The notes below the pieces were generated by a model. The model saw only the letters and a program-made list of their open reading frames with translations. It was not told the DNA's origin and did not search any database. A program made the position numbers and the translations under genes. A DNA stretch of 64,000 nucleotides from Charina bottae (lineage: Eukaryota; Chordata; Lepidosauria; Squamata; Charinaidae), in contig JALMGJ010000019.1 in NCBI GenBank assembly GCA_023362775.1, forward strand, positions 4,667,501 to 4,731,500. Reading direction: 5' to 3'. Positions 24,106 through 34,929 of this stretch are shown piece after piece; position 1 is the stretch's first letter, and each line of letters begins with the position of its first letter.

Positions 24106-25817
24106 TTCATTACATGATGGACAAGATGAACCTTTAGTTTTAGTCAGCAAGGCTTTATTGTGTTCTTTTCTGAAGCAGACTAATTTTGACATAAGCCCAA
24201 CTAAAATCAATGGGATTTGTCTCTATATAAATTTGGCTGGAATTGAGCAACAACTCTAATTAAATTTTAAAGCTATGGTCAAAATGTCTCCCTTACTTCC
24301 TATTTTGGGGAGACAAGAAACTGGATTTCTTTTTTCTTTCTTCCTTTCATTTAGGGAAAGCAACTGTGAAAACTCACCAAATAGATGAAGATAAAGTAAT
24401 AAACAAAAAGAAATGAATGGGGGCTCAGTACATACACTCATATTTTTGGATGAGTTCCATGCCTATGTACAGTATGTATCCTTTCATGCTATTCATTCAG
24501 AATGCTGCACAATTTCTCCCCAAACTCACCCCTATTTTTTCATTATTACTATTTACTGGAACATAACCTGTGGCTACCAACAGCCGGTGGAATCCTACTT
24601 TAAGGTGCACCCACCACTACCTAAATTATACCAATTAATACTTTCTGACATACATTTAAACTTCATTCAGAATTAAATCTACACCTTCACTTCCATGTAT
24701 GCATTCATTAACTCCATTCCACAAGATCAGGCTTCCTTCCTTCATATTTATTAAATCTTTCCCCTTTCTCTTAGTTTCACAGTCCCACAACCCTCCCTCC
24801 CTCCCTCCCTTTTCATTAATTCATATTTCCAAGGAACAATAACTCCCCAAATTCTTTTCCTGAGATGAACCCCCTTCAGGATGAGGAAGTAGGAATCATC
24901 ATAAAAATTAGGACATAATGGTGCCCATGATAGTGGGAAGCTAAGGTGGTAAGCATAACGGTTTACTAAGTAGCTTATTTCTAATGGCAAGATATGGTAA
25001 TATAAATTAAATAAATAAAATAAAAATAAATAAATAAAATAAGATATACTCATTAATGGTTTCAGACACTCTTTAGAGTATGCAGTTTCTAACATCTGTG
25101 TAGACACAAAGACTTCGTAGCAGGCATATATGGGTAGCCTAGAGAATTCCCTAGAGAATTTTAATAAAGCCACGATTCAGGAATCCTGGCCAATGTCTCA
25201 CTGTGTCCAGAAGGATTTATTTCTTGCTAAAAGCATACATAAAATCACAACTTCAGAAGGTTAAAACGTGGAAAAGGAAAGAACACCAGAAAAATAATGG
25301 AAAGGAAGAAGAAAACTGCTCTACAGATACCAATTAGGCATCATTTGGAGGAACACAGCAAACACTTTCCTTTCTACAGTGTATATAAAATATGCCTCAA
25401 TATGCAAAACTGCTGCTGCTTTGGTTGCCACCAAAAAGTCTCCCAGACGACACGAGGAAGTGAATTGCGGCAGTAAACGTAAGCATATGGCAAAGTGTCA
25501 GAAATGATACTATTCTTAATCATATGAAATAATGCTTCCACAGTTGTTGCCAACATGGGCTACACTCCTAAATATTCTCCACTAGGGGTGTGTGGGCTCC
25601 AGCAGCTGTAGAACTCTAGCTCCCTGGTTTTTCTGCTATGAAGACTTTTCTAAAGAATAGCTAGACAATTACAGACTGATATGTTTTGGTGAGCTCTTTC
25701 AGCTGGCCAAAAGGTAGGGTGCGAGAGAACAGCCCAGATAGAATTATATAGCCCTCTATGTACAGTATCTTTGCCTGATATGCATTCAATGATGAGATCC
25801 ATATGTGTTTTTTCATA
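24106..25817. other. Unassigned DNA, one possible conserved block
   Basis: No gene is supported. A CCCT run lies near 24793. Around 25390-25560 a repeat-free block keeps five or more CpGs (cgac, cacgag, ttgcgg, aaacgt) and Oct/homeodomain-like words (tatgcaaa, catatgaaataat), so it is a candidate regulatory element. Confidence 0.35.
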
Positions 25818-26450
25818 GAGCCAGTTTGGTCTAGTGGTTAAGGCAATGGGCTAGAAACCAGGAGACTGAGAGTTCTAGTCCTGCCTTAGGCATGAAAGCC
25901 GGCTGGGTGACTTTGGGCCAGGCCCTCTCTCTCAGCCCTAGGAAGGAGCCAATGGCAAACCGGGAGACTGAAGTTCTAGTCCCACCTGAGGCATGAAAGC
26001 CAGCTGGGTGACCTTGGGTCAGTCCCTCTCTCTCAGCCCTTGGAAGGAGCCAATGGCAAACCAGGAGACTGAGAGTTCTAGTCCCGCCTTAGGCATGAAA
26101 GCCGGCTGGGTGATCTTGGGCCAGTCCCTGTCTCTCAGCCCTAGGAAGGAGCCAATGGCAAACCGGGAGACTGAAAGTTCTAGTCCCACCTGAGGCATGA
26201 AAGCCGGCTGGGTGACCTTGGGTCAGTCCCTCTCTCTCAGCCCTTGGAAGGAGCCAATGGCAAACCAGGAGACTGAGAGTTCTAGTCCTGCCTTAGGCAT
26301 GAAAGCCGGCTGGGTGACCTTGGGCCAGTCACTCTCTCTCAGCCCAACTCACCTTACAGGGTTGTTGTTGTGGGGAAAATAGGAGGAGGAAGGAGTATTT
26401 GGTATGTTCGCCACCTTGAGTTATTTATAAAAATAATAAAGGTGGGATAA
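25818..26450 (+). mobile_element. tRNA-derived SINE enlarged by an internal tandem array
   Basis: The SINE head ('gccagtttggtctagtggtt') begins at 25821. The tail ('gccaccttgagttatttata' to 'aaggtgggataac') ends near 26450. Between them a body segment that is single-copy in the SINEs at 13.2 and 61.9 kb is present five times, so the element is about 630 bp long instead of roughly 230. Because the repeat unit is a multiple of three, it creates artificial periodic reading frames. Confidence 0.85.
25861..26370 (+). repeat. Alternating 102-bp tandem array within a SINE
   Basis: 'ggagactga' starts units at 25861, 25963, 26064, 26166 and 26268: spacings of 102, 101, 102 and 102 bp. Units 1, 3 and 5 read 'gtcctgccttagg' or 'gtcccgccttagg'. 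Units 2 and 4 read 'gtcccacctgagg' and 'cttggaagg'. The array is therefore A-B-A-B-A, which is best explained by duplication of a 204-bp A-B dimer. Confidence 0.9.
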
Positions 26451-26454
26451 CAAT

Positions 26455-26530
<76 letters not shown>
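26455..26530. repeat. (TA)n(CA)n microsatellite
   Basis: A run of TA units followed by CA units directly after the SINE tail, consistent with growth from that tail. Confidence 0.95.
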
Positions 26531-26531
<1 letters not shown>

Positions 26532-26732
26532 TGCAAGAAGTGTGAAGGGTTGTGATTATGAGATGTTGGTAAACTGGGGAAAGATCACCTCCTAAATACT
26601 TTACATGCCTCAAATTGTTCTCAAAGTTTTAAAAAAATCTTATATTGGGGAACATCTGCAGGAAAAAAATGTGGGGTGGAGGAAATTTACATTCAGAAAG
26701 CATACTCAAGGGAAAATGAAGTTATCTACCAT

Positions 26733-26862
26733 AAACAAATAAATGCTTGTTTCTTTATTTACCATATTTATAAACTGCCCCAATAAACTAGGATTTTGGG
26801 TGGTGAACAACACAACCAGTATACACAATTAAAGCTATAATATAAAGTTGAAACAGAAAAAA
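26733..26862 (-). mobile_element. L2 3' end, left part of an interrupted copy
   Basis: Plus-strand text 'ataaactgcccc...' followed by 'gggtggtgaacaacac' is a variant of the reverse-complemented L2 3' signature. The same minus-strand element appears to continue at 27538 with the 'gggagtaagatgttccaaag' block. It was split by the LTR at 26863-27532. Confidence 0.65.
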
Positions 26863-27532
26863 TGTTAGAAGGTAATCTTACCAAGGTTCGTCCCAACCCG
26901 AGAATGAATAGACACGTTGCTGGAACAGAGGTTTGCAGGTTTATTCCCAAGAGCATATGCAGAGTACAAAGTACAGAGTATGCTGGTTGGAAGGTGGCCA
27001 CACCTGTATTTCCCCCACAGGCGATTTATATAGGAGAGCTTGGTCGTTGCTATGCAAAGGTGCAAAGGTGTTCCTGCCCCCTAGGAACCTGAGAGAAGTG
27101 TAATTTGCCGCATTTCAGAGAGGAGGCGCTCTGTGGTTGGGCCCCCTGCTGTTCATGTTTCCTGTCTATGTTCCCTGTGGGCTGAGGCTTACTTGGAATG
27201 TGCATCTTGGAAGGAATCTATTGTTATTTGATTATGGAGATCTGTTTGGCTGGGGAAGAAGATCTACCTGAACAGCTGGCTAAGTTCTGTTAATGAGCTG
27301 ACCTTTTGTGTGTCAAGCTTTCCAATTGAATCGGAAGGGAACCTTTTCTCTGAGTAGTTGGGCTTCCTTTTCCATCTTAATCTCTGGCAATATCAAACTC
27401 TTATGCTATTTTGTAACCTTTTAACAATTGGGCTTCCTTTTACCTGTTCTGGGGGAGAACAACATGGAGGCAGGACAGTGTTCTGGGGGGAGACAACATG
27501 CAGGCAGGCAGTGATCTTAATTTATCCCAACA
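26863..27532 (-). mobile_element. Endogenous retrovirus-like solo LTR
   Basis: Read on the minus strand, the 670-bp unit starts TGTTG and ends CTAACA. A TATA-like TATATAAAT lies at 27018-27030, and a poly-A signal AATAAA at 26940-26946, followed about 70 bp later by the end of the unit. That is the order promoter, poly-A signal, terminal CA of an LTR. Runs of A on both sides are compatible with a 5-bp target duplication but are low in information. There is no second LTR, primer-binding site or gag/pol/env text nearby, so the internal part was lost by recombination. Inside is a short direct repeat around 'gttctggggg...caggcagg' (27448-27512). Confidence 0.7.
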
Positions 27533-27537
27533 AAAAA

Positions 27538-27732
27538 AAATTAAAATTAAATCTGCAAGACGCACCAAAACAGGCTAGAGGCTGAATTTCTGCTGGTTTT
27601 AACTTTTCTCCTAAATATGAAGAAAGAAGGGGTCAACCTCACTTCTGGGAGTAAGATGTTCCAAAGAGTAGGGGCTACTACTGTGAAGACCTTTTTTCTA
27701 ACCCAGAGAGGGGACCCTCAACAGATCTTCTT
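27538..27732 (-). mobile_element. L2 fragment, right part of an interrupted copy
   Basis: 'gggagtaagatgttccaaag' and 'gggctactactgtgaagacc' are the reverse complement of the L2 block seen as 'gcctt.tctgcagtggc' and 'tttggaata' in other copies. The copy is interrupted again by a Sauria SINE and appears to end just after 28084. Confidence 0.65.
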
Positions 27733-27741
27733 ATTATGGCT

Positions 27742-28075
27742 AAAAGGTAAAGGTTCCCCCCGCACATTTGTGCAGTCGTATCCGACTCTAGGGGCCGGTG
27801 ATCATCTCCGTTTGTTAGCTGAAGAGCCAGTGTTGTCCGAAGACGCTTCCACGGTCATGTGGCTGCCATGACGCACGTGGAACGCTGTTACCTTCCCACC
27901 AAAGTGGTACCTATTCATGTACTTGCATTCGCATGCTTTCGAATTGCTAGGTTGGCAAGAGCTGGGGCTAGTGCGGGAGCTCACTCCATCACGTGGGGCT
28001 AGGGATTCGAACCTCCGAACTTGCAATCTTCCGATCGACAAGCCTGGCGTCTTACCTGCTGAGCCACCATGCCCC
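27742..28075 (-). mobile_element. Sauria-type SINE, full length
   Basis: The AAAGG tail is on the left and the tRNA-like head on the right ('ttacctgctgagccaccatg'). A 9-bp duplication, ATTATGGCT, lies at 27733-27741 and 28076-28084. It was inserted into the minus-strand L2 fragment. Confidence 0.9.
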
Positions 28076-28084
28076 ATTATGGCT

Positions 28085-28869
28085 GGACAAATACTAATAA
28101 AAATATTTTTATGTGAATTTTCCTGCATTTATTTCTAAACATAGAAACTAATGCATAAATAGTCCAGAACAGCTTAAGACTGGACACATATGAAAGTTTC
28201 ATAGTCTGATTCATCTCCCTCTATAGAGCAATGACCATAGCAGAGGTAAGATTGATATGAGTTGATCAACATCATATTTAGGGGTTTTTTTCCTTCTACT
28301 CCAAGGTCTAAAATAAGCCCTCTTGGCTACTCTACAGTTCATTTTAATTTTGCATTCATTTTGTTTGTCAGCTGCAAGATTCATTTCAATCTGCATCCAT
28401 TATTTTTCTGCTCTCATTCCTGGATAGCATAGATAGGATGTGAATGTGTCAATAAATCTTCACTCTGCTTTTGGAAAATGACGTATACCATTTGGGGAAG
28501 TAAGCTGAGAAATAGAAAGGAATTTAATTAGATTGTGTTGAACCTCAAAAGATACAATGCTTTGGCCGCACCTGGGCAAGAGTCTACTGTACATGAGATG
28601 AGAAGGTAACTGTACCTGGTCAAAATTTGGAACTAACTAGGCCATAGTGATAGTGTCTCAAGCCACTTCTTGGATATTCACTTTTCTGTTTAAAGTAAGG
28701 CTCAGACTTGATGCATCTTACCTTCTTTTTAATTTAATTAGTTACAGGTAGGTGGGGAGCGCATAATTCTTACTGAAAATGCAGTGTGCAGAAAAGCTTG
28801 GTTCTTGCATCATGGTGTGATTGCAATTAACATTAAAATCCTGTTTGTACTTATCCAGAGTCAGTGAAC
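28085..28869. other. Unassigned single-copy DNA
   Basis: No gene or further element recognised. Confidence 0.5.
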
Positions 28870-29000
28870 ATAGCACAGAGGTTAAGATGTTGGACTTGGA
28901 TCTGGAAGACGCCAATTCAAATCTACCCTCAGCCATGGAAGCTCACTGGGTGACTTTGAACCAGTCGTTTGCTTTCCATCCAACCCACAACACAGAGTTG
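28870..29000 (+). mobile_element. tRNA-derived SINE, left part of an interrupted copy
   Basis: 'cagaggttaagatgttgg', 'ccaattcaaatctaccct' and 'actgggtgactttgaacc' give the head and body of a tRNA-derived SINE. The 3' part resumes at 29522 ('gtggtgaaaaattgg' to 'gggatataaacg', ending near 29600). A Penelope-like insertion splits it. Confidence 0.7.
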
Positions 29001-29521
29001 AACTGTGGAGTCCTTGGTGCTGTCTGAGCCTTGTTGTTTTCTTGCAGATGTTTCATTGCCAGGCTAGGCAATATCTTCAGTGCAAAAATGGAGTGGGACT
29101 TGCTCTCTGTTTTTACACCATGGCTTGTCCTGCTTGTGTTGGTGGAGGTGTTGTTCTCCCCTTAGGAGTTCCTTGATTGGGCTGTTCTTTTCTGCTTGGT
29201 TGATTGACTGAGTTAATAGTTCCTTGATTAGGGTATATTGTGCTGTTATTATGTTGTTAATCAAGGAACTATTAACTCAGTCAATCAAGCAAATAGCAAA
29301 TAACAGCCCAATCAAGGAACACCTAAGGAGAGAACAACACCTCCACCAACACAAGCAGAACAAGCCATGGTATATAAACAGAGAGCAAGTCCCACTCCCT
29401 TTTTGCACTGAAGATGTTGCCTAGCCTGGCAATGAAATGTCTGCAAGAAAACAACAAGGCTCAGACAGCACCAAGGACTCCACAGTTCAACTCTGAGCTA
29501 CAAATATTATCTTTGATTGGT
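29001..29521. mobile_element. Penelope-like large inverted-pair insertion (family B)
   Basis: A 12-bp duplication of the host SINE, AACACAGAGTTG (28989-29000 and 29522-29533), flanks 521 bp. The left half, to about 29245, is the minus-strand 3' region. The right half, from about 29255, is the same region on the plus strand. Together they form a palindrome with arms of roughly 240 bp. Both halves carry the CTGAAGA / GTTGCC-GGCAAT / GAAA core (plus copy: 29408-29414 and 29434-29437). The tail of the coding frame's stop region is included, but no endonuclease or RT. Confidence 0.88.
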
Positions 29522-29600
29522 AACACAGAGTTGTTGCAGTGGTGAAAAATTGGAGAAGGTGGTGTCATGAGTTCCTGGAAAAAAATGGGATATAAACGAA

Positions 29601-32600
29601 ATAACTAAATATTTAAGTGGAAATTGCATACCACTCATTGGGACTTCCTTACAGATGCATGGAATGAAACAGATAATTGCAAATCCAATAGACTTTAACT
29701 TCTTTAATTTTGGCTGTATGTCCCACTTATATTTTCCATGTTGGCATCTATATTCCAAGCTTATCATGTTTCCAAGAGGCACTGTGTTGTCAATGGAAGA
29801 AAGTTGGATTTGACTGGAGAAATTGAGGCAAAGATTGTCATTCAGGACTAAAAGACATTGAATCATTAAGTACTAAGAAATGCAAAAGTAAAATAGGCAA
29901 AGAGAGCAGCCTCTGAGGAAGAAGAGGAGGAGGAGGAGGAGGAGGAGGGCGGGGAGAGGAGGAGTTTCTATTTGCAAAGTCAGGAAAAACAAGGCATTTT
30001 TTTCTGAATATAAAACCTTTCTGCTAATTACCAGGCATGCAGGTCTTCCCTGTATGAAAGGTGGAATGATTTTCTGTTTATTTTTTAGCTTCCTTACTAT
30101 TCCCATTTTAATTATATTAGGGTGTATTGCCGCTGTATTTTAACAATTGTGTTGTAATCTATTTTGAGATATGTATTGAATAAAATAAGTAAGTCTTTTC
30201 CAAGCAATTTCTGAGCAAATGATTGTATGACAAGCATCTCCTTAGATCAGTCTTGTGGAACTCTCATCCCTGCTGAGTTTTCTCAATTTGATAAATATTT
30301 CAGACAGCCCCTGGTGAAGCTACAGAAGTCAGAGTGATAGAAATAAGCCAAATGCTACGGTAAGTTCCAATTGTATAAATCCAGTATATCTCTGATGAAT
30401 TGCTGGTACAACTGACAAGACTATGAATACAGTCGATGGACTTTTTTTTTCCTTTCATAAAAGAAGCAAACAAAGTGATGCATTGTCACACAGAAAAATA
30501 CCTCTACCTACAAAGTCAAACAATTGCAGTAAATTGTGTAAGTATTGTATTTGGAAGCCATGGAGCAGAAGTGCTTTTTCTACAGAATCTGGGGGATTCA
30601 TTTGTTTACTGTCCTTTCCTACTGGTATTATATTCAGTTGCCTTCTAGGAACTCAATCCCAATTTTGTGCCTATCTTGTCCCAGGATATTTAGAAGATGT
30701 GGGGTTATTTATGCCACTGTGTTACAGCTGCTTAACCATGGAAAACATATTTCTAAAAGGCTTGTTTTATTTTAACACTTAATTTGTAAAGATGATAATG
30801 CTGACAATGACAATGATGATCCTCACTTGTTCAATTCTTGGGGGATTTGAATAGAATATTTTTAATGATAATTCTGAGTTTCTGAATGAAAAGTGAAACA
30901 CTGCATACTTTCGATACCCAGCTCAAGCACCTTTTTCAGTTTGTAGGTTTTGCAATGTATCACATCTTGGGAGAACTGCCTATGAAGCAAATATTGCAGG
31001 TTTATTACTGAGCACAGCTGAAATAAACCAGAAGGGCTTCCCATTAACTAATGCTGAATTCAAAGTGTGTTTTGAGAGGCACACTTTTGCTTTTGAGCCT
31101 CTGAATGATAAATACAATTTCACTGGAGAAGGGATGAGGATGAGGATGCGGTTGGCTGCTGAGATTCAGGATGATACAGGAATCCAGCTACAAAGACAGA
31201 GCGAGTTTATCAGTCTCAAAGGGCTCTATCATTGGGCAAAAGAAAGAAACTTCTTATTTGACTTAGTTGATGGAATGATAGCCTGGAGAAACCTATCAGG
31301 TTACTAGGGAATGCTCTGCTAATGCCAGCCTGAAATCTATAGATTAATCCACACCGTCTTTTAATTCATAAAGTTCACAGTCATATGTGGATGCTTCTAT
31401 GTAATTCTGCCATAAGCCTCAACTAGAGAAATCTAGGTTGCCTAACTTAAATTTTAGCAGTGTCCAAGGTGTGTTCCCTCTGGCATGGTCTTTCAATTCA
31501 CAGCAAATACAGAAGCCATTTTGTCAGGGAAAACTGAAGCAAAGCACCTGTGCTACTCTGCCCCCAGCCCAGCCCATCAAGGGTCACAGGTTCTTTGGGA
31601 TTCAGAAGCAATTCCCACCCAATATGAGTAGTTAAGGCTTCATTCCAAGGTAGTATAAGAAAATAATAACCCAAGAGAGTAATCAAAGAATATTCAATTC
31701 AAGAATACTGAAGAATACAGTAAGAAAGACCTTAACCTTCTTCTACCAGTCAGGGAACCTCAAAAAGATTGTGGCAGGTGGACCCCTTCAAAGCCAGCAA
31801 ACATGAAGCACCCTTCTGGTTAAGTTCCATCTCATGGGGGTTTCTGTACAGCTTACATAGGTTCTGAACCAGCATTACTCACACCACTTTTCAATGGTCT
31901 CATCTCACAGGAGTATTCCTGCCAAGGAGGAGAACCTCAAGGTTAAGGAGTAGCTGTTTATGACAGGTGGTGATGAGACCACCTCAAGATTAAGGAGCAT
32001 CTGTTTCCCAAAGGTTCTGGATTGACAATGATCAATCCTGGTCATCCTATTCTACACAGATGTTCCATCAAGGAGAGGGCAAATCACAGTATAACCCAAG
32101 TGTAACCCTTTAGTGAGTAAAATAAATGCTTGTTTAATTCTGTATTACATAAAAACCATCACATAAGAATATAGAGTTCTATGTACCATACATTTAAGGA
32201 AAAGAGGTACACAACTACTATCCAATTCTTCCTTGCCAATCTTTCAGTAAAATCATTTCCATATTCAATTGCACATCACGTATGTTCCTTATCTTAATAA
32301 GACCATGAATAAATGCTAGTGTTATGTAATAAGGATGTGCAAATATTTGGCCCAGATATTTGTTTCAGAGGAAATGAGATTGAACGGAGATTTCCAAATC
32401 AAATTGGTAAGGCAAGCGTGAAGCGAATCAGATGCCACTGAATAGATTTGAGTTCACATGCTTCTGCACATGTGCAGAAAGTTATATTTTTTTCCCAAAC
32501 TGTTCTGGAATGCAAAGGCATTCCAAGAATAAGGTAGAAAAGCAAAAGGTTTTGTTTTGTTTTGTTTACAAGTGAAGGAAACTTTCAAGGAACAAGATTT

Positions 32601-32728
32601 CTGCATTGTGTTAGTTCGAACACTTCCCTAATTCATATGCCAAGGTTGAGAGTTTTGAAACAAAATTCTGTCTCATTTTACCTCATCTCTGCCAGAAATT
32701 CAGGTCAGCTCAGAACAATCATTACTTT
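29601..32728. other. Unassigned single-copy DNA
   Basis: It contains a (GGA)n run near 29916-29950 and short open frames such as 30423-30782 and 31065-31307 with no recognisable domain. No element or gene is assigned. It is the longest repeat-poor stretch of the window. Confidence 0.5.
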
Positions 32729-32738
32729 CTCAAGCTCT

Positions 32739-33079
32739 AAAAAAGGTAAAGGTAAAGGTTCCCCCCGCACATTTGTGCAGTCGTGTCCGACTCTAGGGGC
32801 CGGTGCTCATCTCCGTTTGTTAGCCGAAGAGCGAGCGCTGTTCGAAGACGCTTCCGTGGCCATGTGGCTGGCATGATGCATGCAGAACGCTGTTACCTTC
32901 CCACCAAAGTGGTACCTATTCATCTCCTTGGATTTGCATGCTTTCGAATTGCTAGGTTGGCAAGAGCTGGGGCGAGTGCGGGAGCTCACTCCACACGCAG
33001 GGATAGGGATTCAAACCTCTGAACTTGCGATCTTCCGATCGATAAGCCTGGCGTCTCACCTGCTGAGCCACCACGCCCC
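32739..33079 (-). mobile_element. Sauria-type SINE, full length
   Basis: An (AAAGGT)n tail is at the left and the tRNA-like head at the right. Imperfect 10-bp duplication: CTCAAGCTCT (32729-32738) against CTCAATCTCT (33080-33089). Confidence 0.88.
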
Positions 33080-33089
33080 CTCAATCTCT

Positions 33090-33404
33090 GGTGTCCTGTA
33101 ATTCCCTTAAGAAGATACTAAAACTAGCAACCTTGTCTGGCATTAAGTCCTTCCTCATCTTTTATCTTGTCTTGGATGAAAGGGTCTACCTAGTGTGTGA
33201 GATCTGACTGGGTGCAGAGAGGAGTTCATAACCCTAACCCTTTTGGAGTTATGAACAACTGGGATTCAGATGTGGCATTAGTCAGGACTTCAGAGCATGA
33301 GGGATGGAATGGCTACTGTCATTCAGGAGTCTGAATGACCTCAGAGGTCCTGAACCACAGAAAATCGGATGCAAGAACAATTTTCTGAAGTTGGGTTTTA
33401 GATG
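33090..33404. other. Unassigned single-copy DNA
   Basis: No recognisable feature. It may include the decayed 5' part of the L2 copy that becomes visible at 33405. Confidence 0.45.
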
Positions 33405-34110
33405 GGACTCTTGCTGCTCTACTAGACTCCCTGCCGCACAGCAGCTTCCCTGTCTGAGCTGGTGATCCCATGTTAGATCTGTTTTGTTGTTGTTGTTGTT
33501 GTTGTTGTCTCTGTCTTAGGCTCTACTCATTATCACTCATGCCTTAGAAATCTCCCATTTGGACTACTGAAATGATTTCCACATGAGGCTACACTTGAAG
33601 ACCACTTGGAAGCTGCCACTGATTCAAACTGTGCTGGCTTGAGTAGTTATGGGAGTATCCTGCTTCACCAAAGTAGCATCACTATTTCATGAGCTGCAGT
33701 GGTTACCAGCTGGCTTCTAAGTACAATTCAAGATGTTGATGGTCACCCATAAAGCCTTTTAAGGTCTGGCTCTCTGCATTTGTTTCTGCCCATCCAGTAA
33801 GTTCCAGCAGAGTTTATTTGAACCAAGACCCAACAGTAACCCACTGTTATTATCTTGCAAGACTTCAGATAAGATAATGTTCCATAGCTGTGCCCATGTC
33901 ATGGAACAGCATTCCATCAGAGGTCCATCTGGCCCAGACTGATCCTGTTGTGTTTATGCAGAGCCTTGAAGACCTGGCCTTTTCAGGAGGCTTTGCAACA
34001 GGGTAGGTTGTGATCCTGTTCTTCAATATGTCTTCTATGATTTTGTTCCTGGTTTTGTTGTTGTTTCCCCAATGTACATGATTTTGGTAATTATTTGTTT
34101 TAGTCATTTA
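33405..34110 (+). mobile_element. Old L2 LINE fragment with internal deletion
   Basis: 'actccctgccgcacagcagc' to 'cctgtctgagctgg' matches the endonuclease-region text of the 56.6-kb copy (PPCC...SLPELL). After a (GTT)n run at 33483-33508 the homology jumps to the C-terminal ORF2 ('cactcatgccttagaaatct', 'gagctgcagtggttaccagc'). The RT is missing, so it is a deleted relic. Confidence 0.7.
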
Positions 34111-34126
34111 TACATACATACAATAT

Positions 34127-34405
34127 AAAGCCAGACTGCTCACTTGAGGGAATGATATTAAAGGCAAAACTGAAGTACTTTGGCAACATAATGAGAAGAC
34201 AGGATACCCTGGAGAAGATGTTGATGCTTGGGAAAGTGGAAGGCAAAAGGAAGAGGGGCCGACCAAGGGCAAGATGGATGGATGATATTCTGGAGGTGAC
34301 AGACTCAACCTTTGGGCAGATGGGGACGGCGACGGCCAACAGGAAGCTCTGGCGTGGGCTGGTCCATGAAGTCACGAAGAGTCGGAAGAGACTGAACGAA
34401 TAAAC
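34127..34405 (+). mobile_element. BovB/RTE LINE C-terminal fragment
   Basis: The plus frame 34152-34403 (83 codons) reads MILKAKLKYFGNIMRR, GRPRARWMDDI and GLVHEVTKSRKR, nearly the same as the minus-strand copy at 13.9-14.3 kb. Only the ORF C-terminus and the 3' tip ('cgaataaacaacaaaaac') remain. Confidence 0.85.
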
Positions 34406-34451
34406 AACAAAAACAATTTATAGGCTGCCCAACTCCCAAACGGAATGGCTG

Positions 34452-34925
34452 AAAAAGAAAAGAATCAAGGCCCAGTCAAAGTCCAGACCTCAACCCAATT
34501 GACATGCTGTGGCGGGACATTAAGAAAGCTGTGCATAAACAAATGCCCACAAACCTCAATGAACTGAAGCAATGTTGTAAAGAAGAATGGGCCAAACTTC
34601 CTCCACAACGATGTGAGAGACTGATAAAGTCATACAGAAAATGATTACTTCAAGTTGTTGCTGCTAAACGTGGTTCTACAAGCTATTGAATCATCAGGTG
34701 TACGTAGTTTTTCACACACGGCTTCTCCATTTTGGCTTTATTTTTGTAAAATAAATAATGCCACGGTGTAATATGTCATGTGTTGTTGTTCATCTGCGGT
34801 TGTATTTACCTAATTTTAAGACCTGCTAAGGACCAGATGACTTTTATTATGTCCTGATACGTAAAACCATAGAACTCAAAGAGGGTGTATTTTCTTTTTC
34901 ACATGACTTTAAAAGAAAAAAAAAA
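34452..34925 (+). pseudogene. Tc1-type transposase 3' relic
   Basis: The text translates as SPDLNPIDMLWRDIKK, then KQMPTNLNELKQ and CCKEEWAKLPPQR: the C-terminus of a Tc1-family transposase. The catalytic Glu position of the third motif reads Asp (PID where the 37-kb element has PIE). An in-frame TGA follows 'SYRK'. About 230 bp downstream, 'tttctttttcacatgac' resembles a Tc1 inverted-repeat end. No 5' half remains. It is a family distinct from the complete Tc1 at 36.5 kb. Confidence 0.75.
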
Positions 34926-34929
34926 TACA

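Noticed and set aside
25861..26370. CRISPR-like or protein-repeat array
   Set aside because: Units are directly adjacent with no spacers, and each is a SINE body segment. The periodic protein frame results from a unit length that is a multiple of three. CRISPR is also not expected in a vertebrate.
26863..27532. Complete endogenous retrovirus
   Set aside because: Only one LTR is present, with no second LTR, primer-binding site or retroviral coding text. It is a solo LTR at most.
30423..31307. Possible exons in the 30-31 kb unique region (119- and 80-codon frames)
   Set aside because: No domain, no codon-use signal by eye and no convincing splice pairs. The lengths are within chance for AT-rich DNA.
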